From contig CADAEH010000001.1 in NCBI GenBank assembly GCA_902786855.1, positions 62,001 to 126,000 of the forward strand: a stretch of 64,000 nt of DNA. The letters are read 5' to 3'. Each line of letters starts with the position of its first letter. The stretch's first letter is position 1. Below, in pieces: positions 8,836 to 16,854 of this stretch. The position numbers and the translations under genes are program-made. The notes below the pieces were generated by a model. It was not told the DNA's origin. It did no database searches and was given only the letters and a program-made list of their open reading frames with translations. The stretch comes from an uncultured Eubacteriales bacterium. GTDB lineage: Bacteria > Bacillota > Clostridia > Peptostreptococcales > Anaerovoracaceae.

Positions 8836-9842
8836 GCAGTCTCGCCTCCCTTCGTGATCAGATATATGAAGAAAGGCGCACCGATCAATGCGGTAAGGAT
8901 CCCTATAGGAATCTCGACCTCAAACAGGTTGCGGGAGACGTTATCTACCATAAGGAGGAAGAAAGCTCCTGTCAGTATCGATGCCGGAAGCAGGTATTTG
9001 AAATTGTTTCCGATTATCTTTCGACAGAAGTGCGGAACAACGAGCCCGACCCAGCCGATCATCCCGCTGATCGATACTGCAGCCGCTGTGATCAGCGTGG
9101 CACAGACCAGTGAGACCGCTCTCACTGCATCGACTCTGACTCCCATCGTCGATGCTTCCTGCTCTCCGATCGTAAGGATGTTGAGCTTCCACCTAAGCAG
9201 CATGAGCGGGATCGTTCCGATCAGAATTATGATGAAGGCAAAGAGAACATCCTCACCCGTAATACCGGTAAGGCTTCCCATCAGCCAGTATGTGATCTCC
9301 GGAAGTTCGTTGGTCTGGTCAGCTACCAGTTTTATAAAGCTGGTGCCCGCCTGCGCTAGAGCACTGACCATAAGTCCGGCAAGTACCAGTCCGACAGTCT
9401 TGTTTCCCCGTGTCCTGTTTCCTATCATATATACCAGGCAGATCGTCAGCAGGCTCATGAAGAATGCCATAGCTGTGATCATCCGGTCTCCCATGCCGAG
9501 TATTATCGCGAGCGCGGCTCCGAGCGCAGCTCCGCTTGATGCCCCGAGGAAATCAGGAGCCGCCATAGGGTTTTCAAATACTCCCTGATAAACGCAGCCT
9601 GCACACGAAAGCGCTGTTCCGACGATACATGCGGCAAGTATTCTCGGCATTCTCACAGTCCACAGGATATGTTCCTGCTGGCTGGTCCAGAATACATCGA
9701 TATCCGCAAACTGAGATATGATGATCCCCCACAGCTCTCTCGGTGTTATAGAAAATTTACCGAGAAAAACCGATACCACGATCCCGGCCGCCAGGAGGAC
9801 AGCCATTCCGCATATTATCAGTCGCTTTCTGGAATCTGCCAT
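8832..9842 (-). CDS. FecCD/BtuC-type permease of the ABC importer
   Basis: A 336-residue membrane protein with about ten hydrophobic segments, the usual size for the FecCD family. Family hallmarks are RMPRILAACIVGTALSCAGC followed by VYQGVFENPMAAPDFLGASS near residues 62-103, and the cytoplasmic GMIGWVGLVVPHFCRKIIG loop near residues 259-277 that contacts the ATPase. ATG start, four bases after the end of the AOR-like gene. It should form the homodimeric channel of the importer encoded at 6945-9842. Confidence 0.92.
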   Translation of the reverse strand: MADSRKRLIICGMAVLLAAGIVVSVFLGKFSITPRELWGIIISQFADIDVFWTSQQEHILWTVRMPRILAACIVGTALSCAGCVYQGVFENPMAAPDFLGASSGAALGAALAIILGMGDRMITAMAFFMSLLTICLVYMIGNRTRGNKTVGLVLAGLMVSALAQAGTSFIKLVADQTNELPEITYWLMGSLTGITGEDVLFAFIIILIGTIPLMLLRWKLNILTIGEQEASTMGVRVDAVRAVSLVCATLITAAAVSISGMIGWVGLVVPHFCRKIIGNNFKYLLPASILTGAFFLLMVDNVSRNLFEVEIPIGILTALIGAPFFIYLITKGGETA

Positions 9843-9846
9843 CTTA

Positions 9847-11412
9847 TTACTCCCGCTTTTCTCCGAAATACCTGTACAGGACCTTTGTAAATGGAGGTAT
9901 ATTGCTTTCCTGAGCCTGTTTCCATCTGTGCTCTGTAAAGTCCCTCTCTCTTTCCATCACCCGGCTTGCCTGGACGATCAGCTTCTCTCCGCTCATTTCT
10001 GCGCCTGTTCTGGCTGTGAACATTTCTGCCAGCAGATCAAAGGCTTCCGTATTGTCGAGCAGAGCGGATGAAGTGAATATGCATATGCCCAGATTCTCAA
10101 GCACAAACACCTGAGCATAGAGAAGCTGCATCTCATCAAGTCCGGAAAGGCCCTTATATGCTGTGCTCATTCTGAGTTTATATAAATGTTCGTCTTCTAT
10201 CGCTCTGCGGTCGATCAGATCCTGCATTTCAACATCGCCATACAGTGCGCTGACGCCAAAAGTACGCGAAGCTATGACCCTTCCGGTGAGTGTTCCTGAT
10301 GCTATTTCATCAAGCCAATCCAGGAGATAGTTTTCACCATCAACAATATTCTGGGTCTCAGCAAAAGTCTTGCATGCTGTAACGAACTCGGTTGCAACGA
10401 TGCCGATCTCGGTCGCTTTTCTCTGCACTTCGTCCGAAAGTGCAAAATCATCTGTTCCAAAACATTTCTCTATCGCCGCCCGTGTCTCGACCTGTGACGG
10501 ACTGCGGTACATCAGACCGTTCCTGTCCGAATGGCGGTTGAGGCAGCCGATAACACACATAGGAGCGCAGGTCCTGTTCATGCGGGACCCGCTTAGATCT
10601 TCAGCTTTCGGGCGGGCATGCTCCCCACTATTTGCGGGCGCTATCTGTTCCTCGCTGAGGATCTTCATGATAGCAGTCGACCCATATGCAGGAAGTGCTC
10701 CGCCGCAGATATCATCGTTGATTATTATCCGGGTCAGTTTTCTTCCTGCTGAAACGAACCGCTCCCGATCGCAGCATTCGCGCCCGAAATATTCATCGCC
10801 TGTTACAACTACAGCACGAAGATTCTTGGATCCCCAGACATCACCGAATCCGTGTCTCGGACAGTGATATGCCGGCTGCCCCTCCGGATAAGAGCAAAAA
10901 TAGCCTGACAGAGGCATCCTCATATCTCCGGCTATTCCACTGCCAATGATGGCACAGTCTTTTCCGTATTTTGTCCTTAAAGCTGAATATATATCTGATA
11001 CAAAAGCATCATTAAGCTGAGGCTCGGCACTGAACTCTACACCTTTGCTGCTTATATGAACGACAGTCCCTCTGTGCTCGGAGCAGCCTTTCAGAACTAC
11101 TGCTGCAATGCCCAGGCTGCCGAGTTTCTGGGGCATGTTTCCGGTCGTATTGCTGACCTGGATACCCTTTTCACGGCCTTCAATGGTAGCGACAAGCATC
11201 CTGCATGCACTCGGCGCCGGATTGCCTGTGAACAGACCCGGTACGATCGCAATAATATTCTCCGGACTGTATCGGTCTGCTTTATCTGAAACATGATCGC
11301 AGAATAAATCTATGAGCAGCCCTCTTCCGTATGATCCCGCGGTCTCATAGGAATACTTCTGAACATCGCATGTCATATTATTCAGATCAATGATAAGAAC
11401 TTTTTCTGACAT
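9847..11412 (-). CDS. Divergent aldehyde:ferredoxin oxidoreductase (AOR) family protein
   Basis: A 521-residue protein from the ATG at 11410-11412, which has AGGG seven bases upstream. A TTG 27 bases further out is in frame but has no ribosome binding site. The AOR fold is shown by YSPENIIAIVPGLFTGNPAP, FGDVWGSKNLRAVVVTG and the iron-sulfur cysteines in TCAPMCVIGC plus a later Cys in LENLGICIF. Two positions that contact the tungstopterin in characterised AORs look changed: the usual LDTIS-type aspartate region reads EIGIVATEF, and the second DxxGLC-type motif reads ENLGIC. At about 520 residues it is shorter than catalytic AORs (about 600). It is the first gene of the ABC importer/ExbB operon. 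It may be a redox protein for the imported ligand (for example chelate reduction) rather than an aldehyde oxidase; that is inference. Confidence 0.75.
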   Translation of the reverse strand: MSEKVLIIDLNNMTCDVQKYSYETAGSYGRGLLIDLFCDHVSDKADRYSPENIIAIVPGLFTGNPAPSACRMLVATIEGREKGIQVSNTTGNMPQKLGSLGIAAVVLKGCSEHRGTVVHISSKGVEFSAEPQLNDAFVSDIYSALRTKYGKDCAIIGSGIAGDMRMPLSGYFCSYPEGQPAYHCPRHGFGDVWGSKNLRAVVVTGDEYFGRECCDRERFVSAGRKLTRIIINDDICGGALPAYGSTAIMKILSEEQIAPANSGEHARPKAEDLSGSRMNRTCAPMCVIGCLNRHSDRNGLMYRSPSQVETRAAIEKCFGTDDFALSDEVQRKATEIGIVATEFVTACKTFAETQNIVDGENYLLDWLDEIASGTLTGRVIASRTFGVSALYGDVEMQDLIDRRAIEDEHLYKLRMSTAYKGLSGLDEMQLLYAQVFVLENLGICIFTSSALLDNTEAFDLLAEMFTARTGAEMSGEKLIVQASRVMERERDFTEHRWKQAQESNIPPFTKVLYRYFGEKRE

Positions 11413-11449
11413 GTCCGGACCCTGATAATAAGTTTTCAAAGCATTGAAA

Positions 11450-11480
11450 AATCAGCATTTCGCAAAGCAAAATACTGATT
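11450..11480 (-). terminator. Hairpin with T-run between the MATE gene and the AOR-like gene
   Basis: Two 14-base arms (11450-11463 and 11467-11480) pair with two mismatches around an AAA loop. On the minus strand the hairpin is followed by TTTTTC. It lies 120 bases after the MATE gene stop and 38 bases before the AOR-like start, so it can end the upstream transcript or act as an attenuator for the importer operon. Confidence 0.6.
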
Positions 11481-11600
11481 AAAATATATCAAGTACCGGC
11501 AATCTAATCGAATAGATAGAATCGATCAGACCAACGGCATTATTTAAAAAACTTATAGGTGAGATGCTTTCTATATCGATTACTTATCGAAAACAAGTCG

Positions 11601-12962
11601 CTATTTGTGCTCTCTTTTTCTGAAATACAGGACAGCCGCTATATCAATTACAACAGCTATGATCCATGACAGCACCTCGGCAGCAGGCAATACATCCGAT
11701 CCGAGTGCCTTATACCCTAAGTAGGCAAGGAGCAGCCGGCCCGCAAGTCCGGTGATGGAGGCTGCTGATGTTATGCCTGTATGTTTTGCACCGTTAAGGA
11801 ATCCATGGAATACAAACTGCAGGCCGAATATCCAGTAGAACGGGATGCATACCAGAACATATCTGTAACCGATCCCGGCTACCGCATCATCAAGACCGAA
11901 CAGTGTAAACAGCGGATATCCGAACTTCCACAGAACCAGTGACATGACGACGGAAAAGACCACGGCTGCTGCGCTGCTGATCCTGAGCGTCTGCCTGACT
12001 CTGTCAGGCTTTTCTGCACCGATATTCTGCCCGACAAAAACAGCTACTGCCGTAGACATGCAGAAGATCGGGATAAGAAGAAGCGAGTCGACTTTGAACG
12101 CAACCGTAACTCCGATAACGACACCCGCCCCGAGAATATTCGTTATGTTCTGCAGCAAAACGTTTCCGGCTGATGATACCACTGACTGCAATATCTGCGG
12201 TATGCTGAGGTCAATGCACTCTCTGACATCTGATTTTGATCTGCCGGCTGTTACTTCACTGTCATCTCCCGGCTCTGCGGAGCCCGGCAGCGATCTGCGC
12301 CTGTCCTCGAGTCTGATCCACAGATATGCTGCCGAAAGCATTTCAGCTGCAACTGTAGCTATAGCTGCCCCGGTTATCCCGAGATCCAGCGCAACGACAA
12401 AGAGCAGATCAAGACCGATATTGACTGCACTTGAAACGGCCATGCCTCCGAGCGGTCTCTTGCTGTCACCCATACCTCTCAGGACTCCGGCCTGAAGACT
12501 GTACAATGCAGTGAAAGGAACACCTGCAAAATTTATCCTGAGATATCTCGCCGCTCCCCCAAACAGGGTGTCCGGGGTATGTATGAGTCTCAGCAGCTGC
12601 GGTGTGAATAAGAAAGCGATGGCAGCTATGATCAGTGAAAATATTATGATCAGTCTTCGTATGTCTTTTATCAGTATCCCAAGGTCCCGGTACTTTCTTG
12701 CTCCGTGCAGATGAGATACCATGATGGAACATCCTCCTGCCAGACCAAGCTGTATCAGTGTGCAGATATCCAGGATCGAGGAACAAGTGCTCACTGACCC
12801 AAGAGCTTCCTGGCTTATCGCATTGCCGAGGATCAGACCGTCTGCTATCGCATAAGACTGCATCAGCAGGCTTGAAAGCATCAGGGGTATCATGAACGCA
12901 ATAAAAGAAGGAAGCAGCGCTCCATCTGTTATGTTGTTTACTGCTTCCTTCCGGTATTCCAT
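11601..12962 (-). CDS. MATE family multidrug/metabolite efflux protein
   Basis: A 453-residue protein with about twelve hydrophobic segments in two similar halves, the MATE layout. The first half contains PLMLSSLLMQSYAIADGLIL and the second SIPQILQSVVSSAGNVLLQN, the paired MatE motifs. MATE proteins export organic cations or metabolites using Na+ or H+ gradients. It starts five bases after the stop of the CdhC/AcsB-like gene, so it is probably the last gene of the dehydratase-type locus transcribed from the right, before the hairpin at 11450-11480. The substrate is unknown. Confidence 0.9.
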   Translation of the reverse strand: MEYRKEAVNNITDGALLPSFIAFMIPLMLSSLLMQSYAIADGLILGNAISQEALGSVSTCSSILDICTLIQLGLAGGCSIMVSHLHGARKYRDLGILIKDIRRLIIIFSLIIAAIAFLFTPQLLRLIHTPDTLFGGAARYLRINFAGVPFTALYSLQAGVLRGMGDSKRPLGGMAVSSAVNIGLDLLFVVALDLGITGAAIATVAAEMLSAAYLWIRLEDRRRSLPGSAEPGDDSEVTAGRSKSDVRECIDLSIPQILQSVVSSAGNVLLQNITNILGAGVVIGVTVAFKVDSLLLIPIFCMSTAVAVFVGQNIGAEKPDRVRQTLRISSAAAVVFSVVMSLVLWKFGYPLFTLFGLDDAVAGIGYRYVLVCIPFYWIFGLQFVFHGFLNGAKHTGITSAASITGLAGRLLLAYLGYKALGSDVLPAAEVLSWIIAVVIDIAAVLYFRKREHK

Positions 12963-12967
12963 GTTTC

Positions 12968-13705
12968 CTAGCCTTTGAATTCCTTTTTCTCTTTTCCGAA
13001 GTGGAGTTCCTTGAGTCCTTCTACTTCATCGCAGATCTCTCTGAGGCTGCAGCTGTGACAGTCTGTAGCCATCCCTTCGAGGATCTTCGAAAGAGTCATC
13101 GTGATGTCTCTTGTCTTTTTCGCATCAGCTCTCATTCCGGCATAATCGGCATCATCTGCTGTGACGAAGATCATTTTGACAGCAACTATATTAGGATTCT
13201 GCTTATACTGCCTGATGTATGAATTGCCGACCTGCTCGAAAGTGATACCCTTTCTTACAGCTTCCTTAGAGACTCTCACCTGCTCACGGAAGCTGTCGGA
13301 AGAGGATCTGATCATGTAGCCTTTAGGATATACATGATATTTTACAAAGTCAATATCCTGTATCGCTCTGAAGAGAGGTTCTGTATCCTCTTCTCCCTCG
13401 CCGTCAAGGACATTGACCTTGATGACAGCTATCCTGGCAAAAGGAACGCTGCCACTGATATGATTGAGATCGCGTCCGTATACAAGGATCTCGTCTTCCT
13501 CTGCATAATCGCCCGAAGTAACGCATGCATAATGTACAGCAGGCTTGTTGTCGCCGCCCAGCTCATATGCGGATTCTCTCATCATGACCAGCTGGTTGCC
13601 GCCTACATCTTCCCAGGTTTTATTCGGATCATACTTGTAGCGTTTCGGCTGCGAACTGCCGAGCATGCCGTCGATCTTTTCTATAATAGTGTTATACAGT
13701 TCCAT
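12968..13705 (-). CDS. Protein resembling the N-terminal half of acetyl-CoA synthase (CdhC/AcsB), A-cluster part absent
   Basis: 245 residues from the ATG at 13703-13705, chosen because GGAGAG lies five bases upstream; in-frame ATGs further out have no such site. Several segments line up with my memory of CdhC/AcsB: a 'GrDLN...' turn (YGRDLNHISGS), IAVIKVNVLDGEG, an EPLF..I.D.DF.KY block, RVSKEAVRKG, and IVAVKMIFVTADD. In CdhC these precede the cysteine-rich A-cluster domain. That domain is missing; the protein ends instead with CHSCSLREIC (CxxCx4C) and EVEGLKELHFGK. The CxxCx4C could hold an iron-sulfur cluster or another metal. It lies in a run with a dehydratase-type activator and a CooC-like ATPase. 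Homology is by eye, so the family call is moderate and the function unknown. Confidence 0.55.
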   Translation of the reverse strand: MELYNTIIEKIDGMLGSSQPKRYKYDPNKTWEDVGGNQLVMMRESAYELGGDNKPAVHYACVTSGDYAEEDEILVYGRDLNHISGSVPFARIAVIKVNVLDGEGEEDTEPLFRAIQDIDFVKYHVYPKGYMIRSSSDSFREQVRVSKEAVRKGITFEQVGNSYIRQYKQNPNIVAVKMIFVTADDADYAGMRADAKKTRDITMTLSKILEGMATDCHSCSLREICDEVEGLKELHFGKEKKEFKG

Positions 13706-13799
13706 TTCTCTCTCCATGAGTGGAGCTTTCACTGCGCCTGCGCATTTTCCAGAACGGAAAACGTGCATAACGTCTCTGAATACTCCCGAGTATACATAC

Positions 13800-13824
13800 T
13801 GCCCCCGCATCTGGTGCGGGGGCA
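13800..13824 (-). other. GC-rich hairpin in the leader of the CdhC/AcsB-like gene
   Basis: Perfect 10-base arms TGCCCCCGCA and TGCGGGGGCA flank a five-base loop. On the minus strand no T-run follows, so it looks like a processing or stability hairpin between the 60-residue microprotein gene and the CdhC/AcsB-like gene. On the plus strand it is followed by CTTTT but no gene reads into it. Confidence 0.5.
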
Positions 13825-13843
13825 GCTTTTGACTTAATGTCTG

Positions 13844-14026
13844 TCAGAACTTGATGTCTACCGGTTTGCGGTCGAAAATCTCATTGACTCTCGCATATGA
13901 CCAGGCAAGCACCTTCTGGTCGAGGTTGAGCATATAGACCATGAAGAGCGCTCCTGTAGCGATGCAGCCAACCTTAACTGTTGTGCCGACTACCTTGCAG
14001 ACAGGACATTTTTTCTTCTTTGCCAT
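13844..14026 (-). CDS. 60-residue CxxC membrane microprotein
   Basis: Starts at the ATG at 14024-14026, behind AAAGGAG six bases upstream. The layout is a basic N-terminus with a Cys pair (AKKKKCPVCK), one membrane span (about residues 17-38) and a tail with LNLDQKVLAWSY. The span and the LNLDQKVL block resemble the 86-residue protein at 20952-21212 (VGTLVAAYAGLFCVF, then FDLDGKLLYYV), so the two are paralogues. Each lies just downstream of a dehydratase-type gene. A membrane anchor or electron-transfer adaptor for the iron-sulfur proteins is my inference; I do not recognise a named family. Confidence 0.7.
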   Translation of the reverse strand: MAKKKKCPVCKVVGTTVKVGCIATGALFMVYMLNLDQKVLAWSYARVNEIFDRKPVDIKF

Positions 14027-14088
14027 GTTGTGCTCCTTTCGGGATTGCAACAAGGTTTACCACCAGTGTGATGGATCCTTATTGACTC

Positions 14089-14880
14089 TTACTTAGCCTG
14101 TCCCTTCTGGCGAGCGAACTCAGCAGCGCCGAGAGCTCCCATCAGCTGAGGGTCTGTCTTGAGGTTGATAACCTTGAGCTTGAGAACGTGTTCGATAGCG
14201 TCCTTAAGACCATCGTTCTTAGCGCATCCGCCTGTCAGTGTGATGGAATCGGTAGCGCCGGCCTTCTTAGCCATTACGAAACATCTCTTAGCAACAGCCA
14301 TCTGGATGCCTGCAGCGATCTCGTCCATTGGCTTGTTCTCACCAACGAGTGTGATTACTTCAGACTCAGCGAATACTGTGCACTGTGCTGTGATAGGAAT
14401 CACGTTCTTAGCTGTGAGTGACAGTCTTGAGAACTCAGGAAGAGTCATCTCGAATGATCTTGCCATAGCTTCGTAGAATCTGCCTGTTCCGGCAGCGCAC
14501 TTATCGTTCATAGCGAAGTTCTTGACTGTTCCGTCTGTATCGACTGCGATACCCTTAACGTCCTGTCCGCCGATATCGATGATAGCCTTTACGGATGGAT
14601 CGGTTACGTGTACGCCCATAGCGTGGCATGAGATCTCGGAGATGTTCTCATCAGCGAAAGGAACCTTGTTACGTCCGTATCCTGTTCCGATGAGGTATGC
14701 GAGTTCCTTGGAGGACTTCAGGCCAACCTTGCCCAGTACTTCGTCCATAGCCAGTCTTGCGGAAGCCTCGGAATTGATCTTGCTCTTGATTGTGGTATCA
14801 GCTACGATCTTGCCGTTCTCGTCAAGAATAACTGCCTTAGTATAAGTTGAACCTACATCACAGCCGCCATAATATTTCAT
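14089..14880 (-). CDS. Activator ATPase of 2-hydroxyacyl-CoA dehydratase / benzoyl-CoA reductase type (HgdC/BcrA family)
   Basis: 263 residues from the ATG at 14878-14880 (AAGGAG upstream); the open frame extends 18 codons further out without a ribosome binding site. The ASKHA-fold ATPase motifs are GGCDVGSTYTK (5-15) and DIGGQDVKG (102-110). The two cysteines that hold the homodimer-bridging [4Fe-4S] cluster in this family are present: Cys128 in NDKCAAGTGRF and Cys167 in AQCTVFAESE. Family role: ATP hydrolysis drives single-electron transfer at very low potential from ferredoxin into a dehydratase or reductase heterodimer. It follows the pair at 14992-18044 and is the only activator in the window, so it may serve all three pairs. 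Confidence 0.92.
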   Translation of the reverse strand: MKYYGGCDVGSTYTKAVILDENGKIVADTTIKSKINSEASARLAMDEVLGKVGLKSSKELAYLIGTGYGRNKVPFADENISEISCHAMGVHVTDPSVKAIIDIGGQDVKGIAVDTDGTVKNFAMNDKCAAGTGRFYEAMARSFEMTLPEFSRLSLTAKNVIPITAQCTVFAESEVITLVGENKPMDEIAAGIQMAVAKRCFVMAKKAGATDSITLTGGCAKNDGLKDAIEHVLKLKVINLKTDPQLMGALGAAEFARQKGQAK

Positions 14881-14991
14881 AACTATCTTCTCCTTTTTAG
14901 TCACTTTTATCGAATAAAGTTCTATGCTGCCCACATTATATTCACTAACATGGGTATTGTAAACTATTTTTTAACAAACGGTCAGTTTTAA

Positions 14992-16854
14992 CTACATTGA
15001 GGTCTCGTCATCGAACTCTTCCAGTGTAGGGTCGATAGGCTCGGCTCTCATGACTGTTCTCATGTATTCGTTGACCTTGCCTCTCATATTCTTTCTGGAA
15101 ACTGTTCTTGGGTCCATCAGATCGTGCTCGATCCAGATCATGTGATAGTTCTTGTCTCTGCACTGATCATCGAGGATACCCTGCAGTGTAGCCATGTTCT
15201 TGCATGCTACGTTCTGGTACATGATGATGATCTCAGCTCTCCAGTCTTCGACCTGTCTCCAGAGCTCGTCTACGACGTTATGATATCCGCCGTTGGTATG
15301 TCTTCTCATTACCATACGCTCGTAGAGTCTTGCGAGGTCCATGAGAGCCTCTTCCTTATCCTCTGTCTCGAGGACCTTGGTGAAGTTGAGGGATTCCATC
15401 TCTACCAGGATGTCGATTCCCCAGCAGTTAGCCAGCCAGTTGCTGAAATTAGCATAGTAGTGTGCCGGGCAGGACCATACGATTCCTCTGTACTTCATCT
15501 TGCCGCGCCATGCTTCTTCGCGTCTCTCGTAAGCCTTCATCATGATGTCGTTGACCTTTTCGAAGGTCCTCATGGTACGAGGGTCGGCACCGCCGTCCAT
15601 CTCGTAGTTCCACTTACGGAAGAGCTCGTAGCAAGGTCCGATGATCTGAGGATAATCGGTCTTGTTGACTTCCCACTTCTGCAGCTCGTAAGCGGTCTCT
15701 TCATTGAAGCGCTTCATCTGCTTGAAGTAGTTGTCCCAGCTCCACTTAGCGCCTGTAACTTTCTCAACGAATTTGATGCAGCCCTTGATGTCTTCAACAG
15801 CATCCTGAGTAGTCTCTTCGTATTCGTATCTTACAGGGAATGTCAGATGATATACCGGAAGATCCGGGAATCTTCTCGACATGTATTCGGAAGCCATTAC
15901 CGAACCGTCGCATGGCATCGAGCTTGAGATGAAGCATGATCCCATGTGTGGCAGAGCGTCGATTACGAGCGCGCCGCATTCTGAACTCGGTACCGGACAG
16001 GTATCAGCAGGGAGTCCGAAACTCTCGACTGCATCGATGTATGGGATACATGTGAGCTGGTCGATCTCGGATACCAGGAATACCGGCATCAGCTGATAAG
16101 GGATACCTACCAGATCAGGGAATCCTGCCATGATCTGTCCCATTGTCATCTCGTCGAAGAGAACGACTTTCTTGTTAAGTTCGGAATTACCGTTCTTGGC
16201 ATCGCACTTAGCAAGGAATACGAGGTTCTCAGCAACATAGCGGAAAATGTCGAAGATCATCAGATGTGACATTCTCAGTGCGCTGCCCTTCTGGCCGAAT
16301 GTGTTCTTGTCCATGAAGCCTACGCAGCAGAAGTATGAGATCATCCATCTGTAGTACAGTGCGGAGTTGAGCGCAGGTACGAGATCCTTTGAGAATGTCA
16401 TGAGGAGCATGCCCCACATTCTGAGCCATTCTTTGAAGTCGTATGCTGTATCTACAGCACCCTTCCACTCTCTTCTTACTGTAGCCATGTCGCCCTTGCG
16501 GTAGAGCTTACCGAGGGTCTTTTCTCCGTGGAGGAATACGTCCTTGAGTTCTGCAGGGCTCATCTCTTTTGCCTGCTTAAGCTCGAGAGCGCATCTTGCA
16601 AGATCATCCTTGCATCTGTCGAGCTGGAGCTTTGCGAAAGCTTTGTAGTCAGCTTCCTTGGCCATCTCCATGCAGATACCGGCTACCTCCATGAAGTTCT
16701 TGCCCTGTGCTTTCCAGTCGATATGGTCCTTGGCGCGGAAGAATGCAGGGTTAGGATATTTCACTTTGCCCTTTGCAGCAGCCTTCTTAGCCCTGGCTTC
16801 TTTCTTTTCGGCAAGAGAGTTCCTGATGCCGAGCAATTCTGTGCTTAATACCAT
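14992..16854 (-). CDS. Large subunit A, HgdA/BcrB-like iron-sulfur protein (620 residues)
   Basis: Member of the 2-hydroxyacyl-CoA dehydratase / benzoyl-CoA reductase / double-cubane-protein superfamily. The three cluster cysteines fit the family pattern: Cys286 in PADTCPVPSSE, Cys315 in SMPCDGS and Cys551 in VACKNMATLQG. At 620 residues it exceeds typical subunits (about 380-480). The extra length is an N-terminal helical, Lys/Ala-rich region (about 1-125) and a C-terminal block ending near AEPIDPTLEEFDD. The segments VRREWKGAVDTAYD and ANCWG, the exact 70-residue distance from the third Cys to the C-terminus and the EP(I/L)DP tail all recur in the large subunits at 21228-22865 and 25037-26641. 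Its start overlaps the stop of its small-subunit gene by one base (TAATG). Substrate unknown. Confidence 0.88.
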   Translation of the reverse strand: MVLSTELLGIRNSLAEKKEARAKKAAAKGKVKYPNPAFFRAKDHIDWKAQGKNFMEVAGICMEMAKEADYKAFAKLQLDRCKDDLARCALELKQAKEMSPAELKDVFLHGEKTLGKLYRKGDMATVRREWKGAVDTAYDFKEWLRMWGMLLMTFSKDLVPALNSALYYRWMISYFCCVGFMDKNTFGQKGSALRMSHLMIFDIFRYVAENLVFLAKCDAKNGNSELNKKVVLFDEMTMGQIMAGFPDLVGIPYQLMPVFLVSEIDQLTCIPYIDAVESFGLPADTCPVPSSECGALVIDALPHMGSCFISSSMPCDGSVMASEYMSRRFPDLPVYHLTFPVRYEYEETTQDAVEDIKGCIKFVEKVTGAKWSWDNYFKQMKRFNEETAYELQKWEVNKTDYPQIIGPCYELFRKWNYEMDGGADPRTMRTFEKVNDIMMKAYERREEAWRGKMKYRGIVWSCPAHYYANFSNWLANCWGIDILVEMESLNFTKVLETEDKEEALMDLARLYERMVMRRHTNGGYHNVVDELWRQVEDWRAEIIIMYQNVACKNMATLQGILDDQCRDKNYHMIWIEHDLMDPRTVSRKNMRGKVNEYMRTVMRAEPIDPTLEEFDDETSM

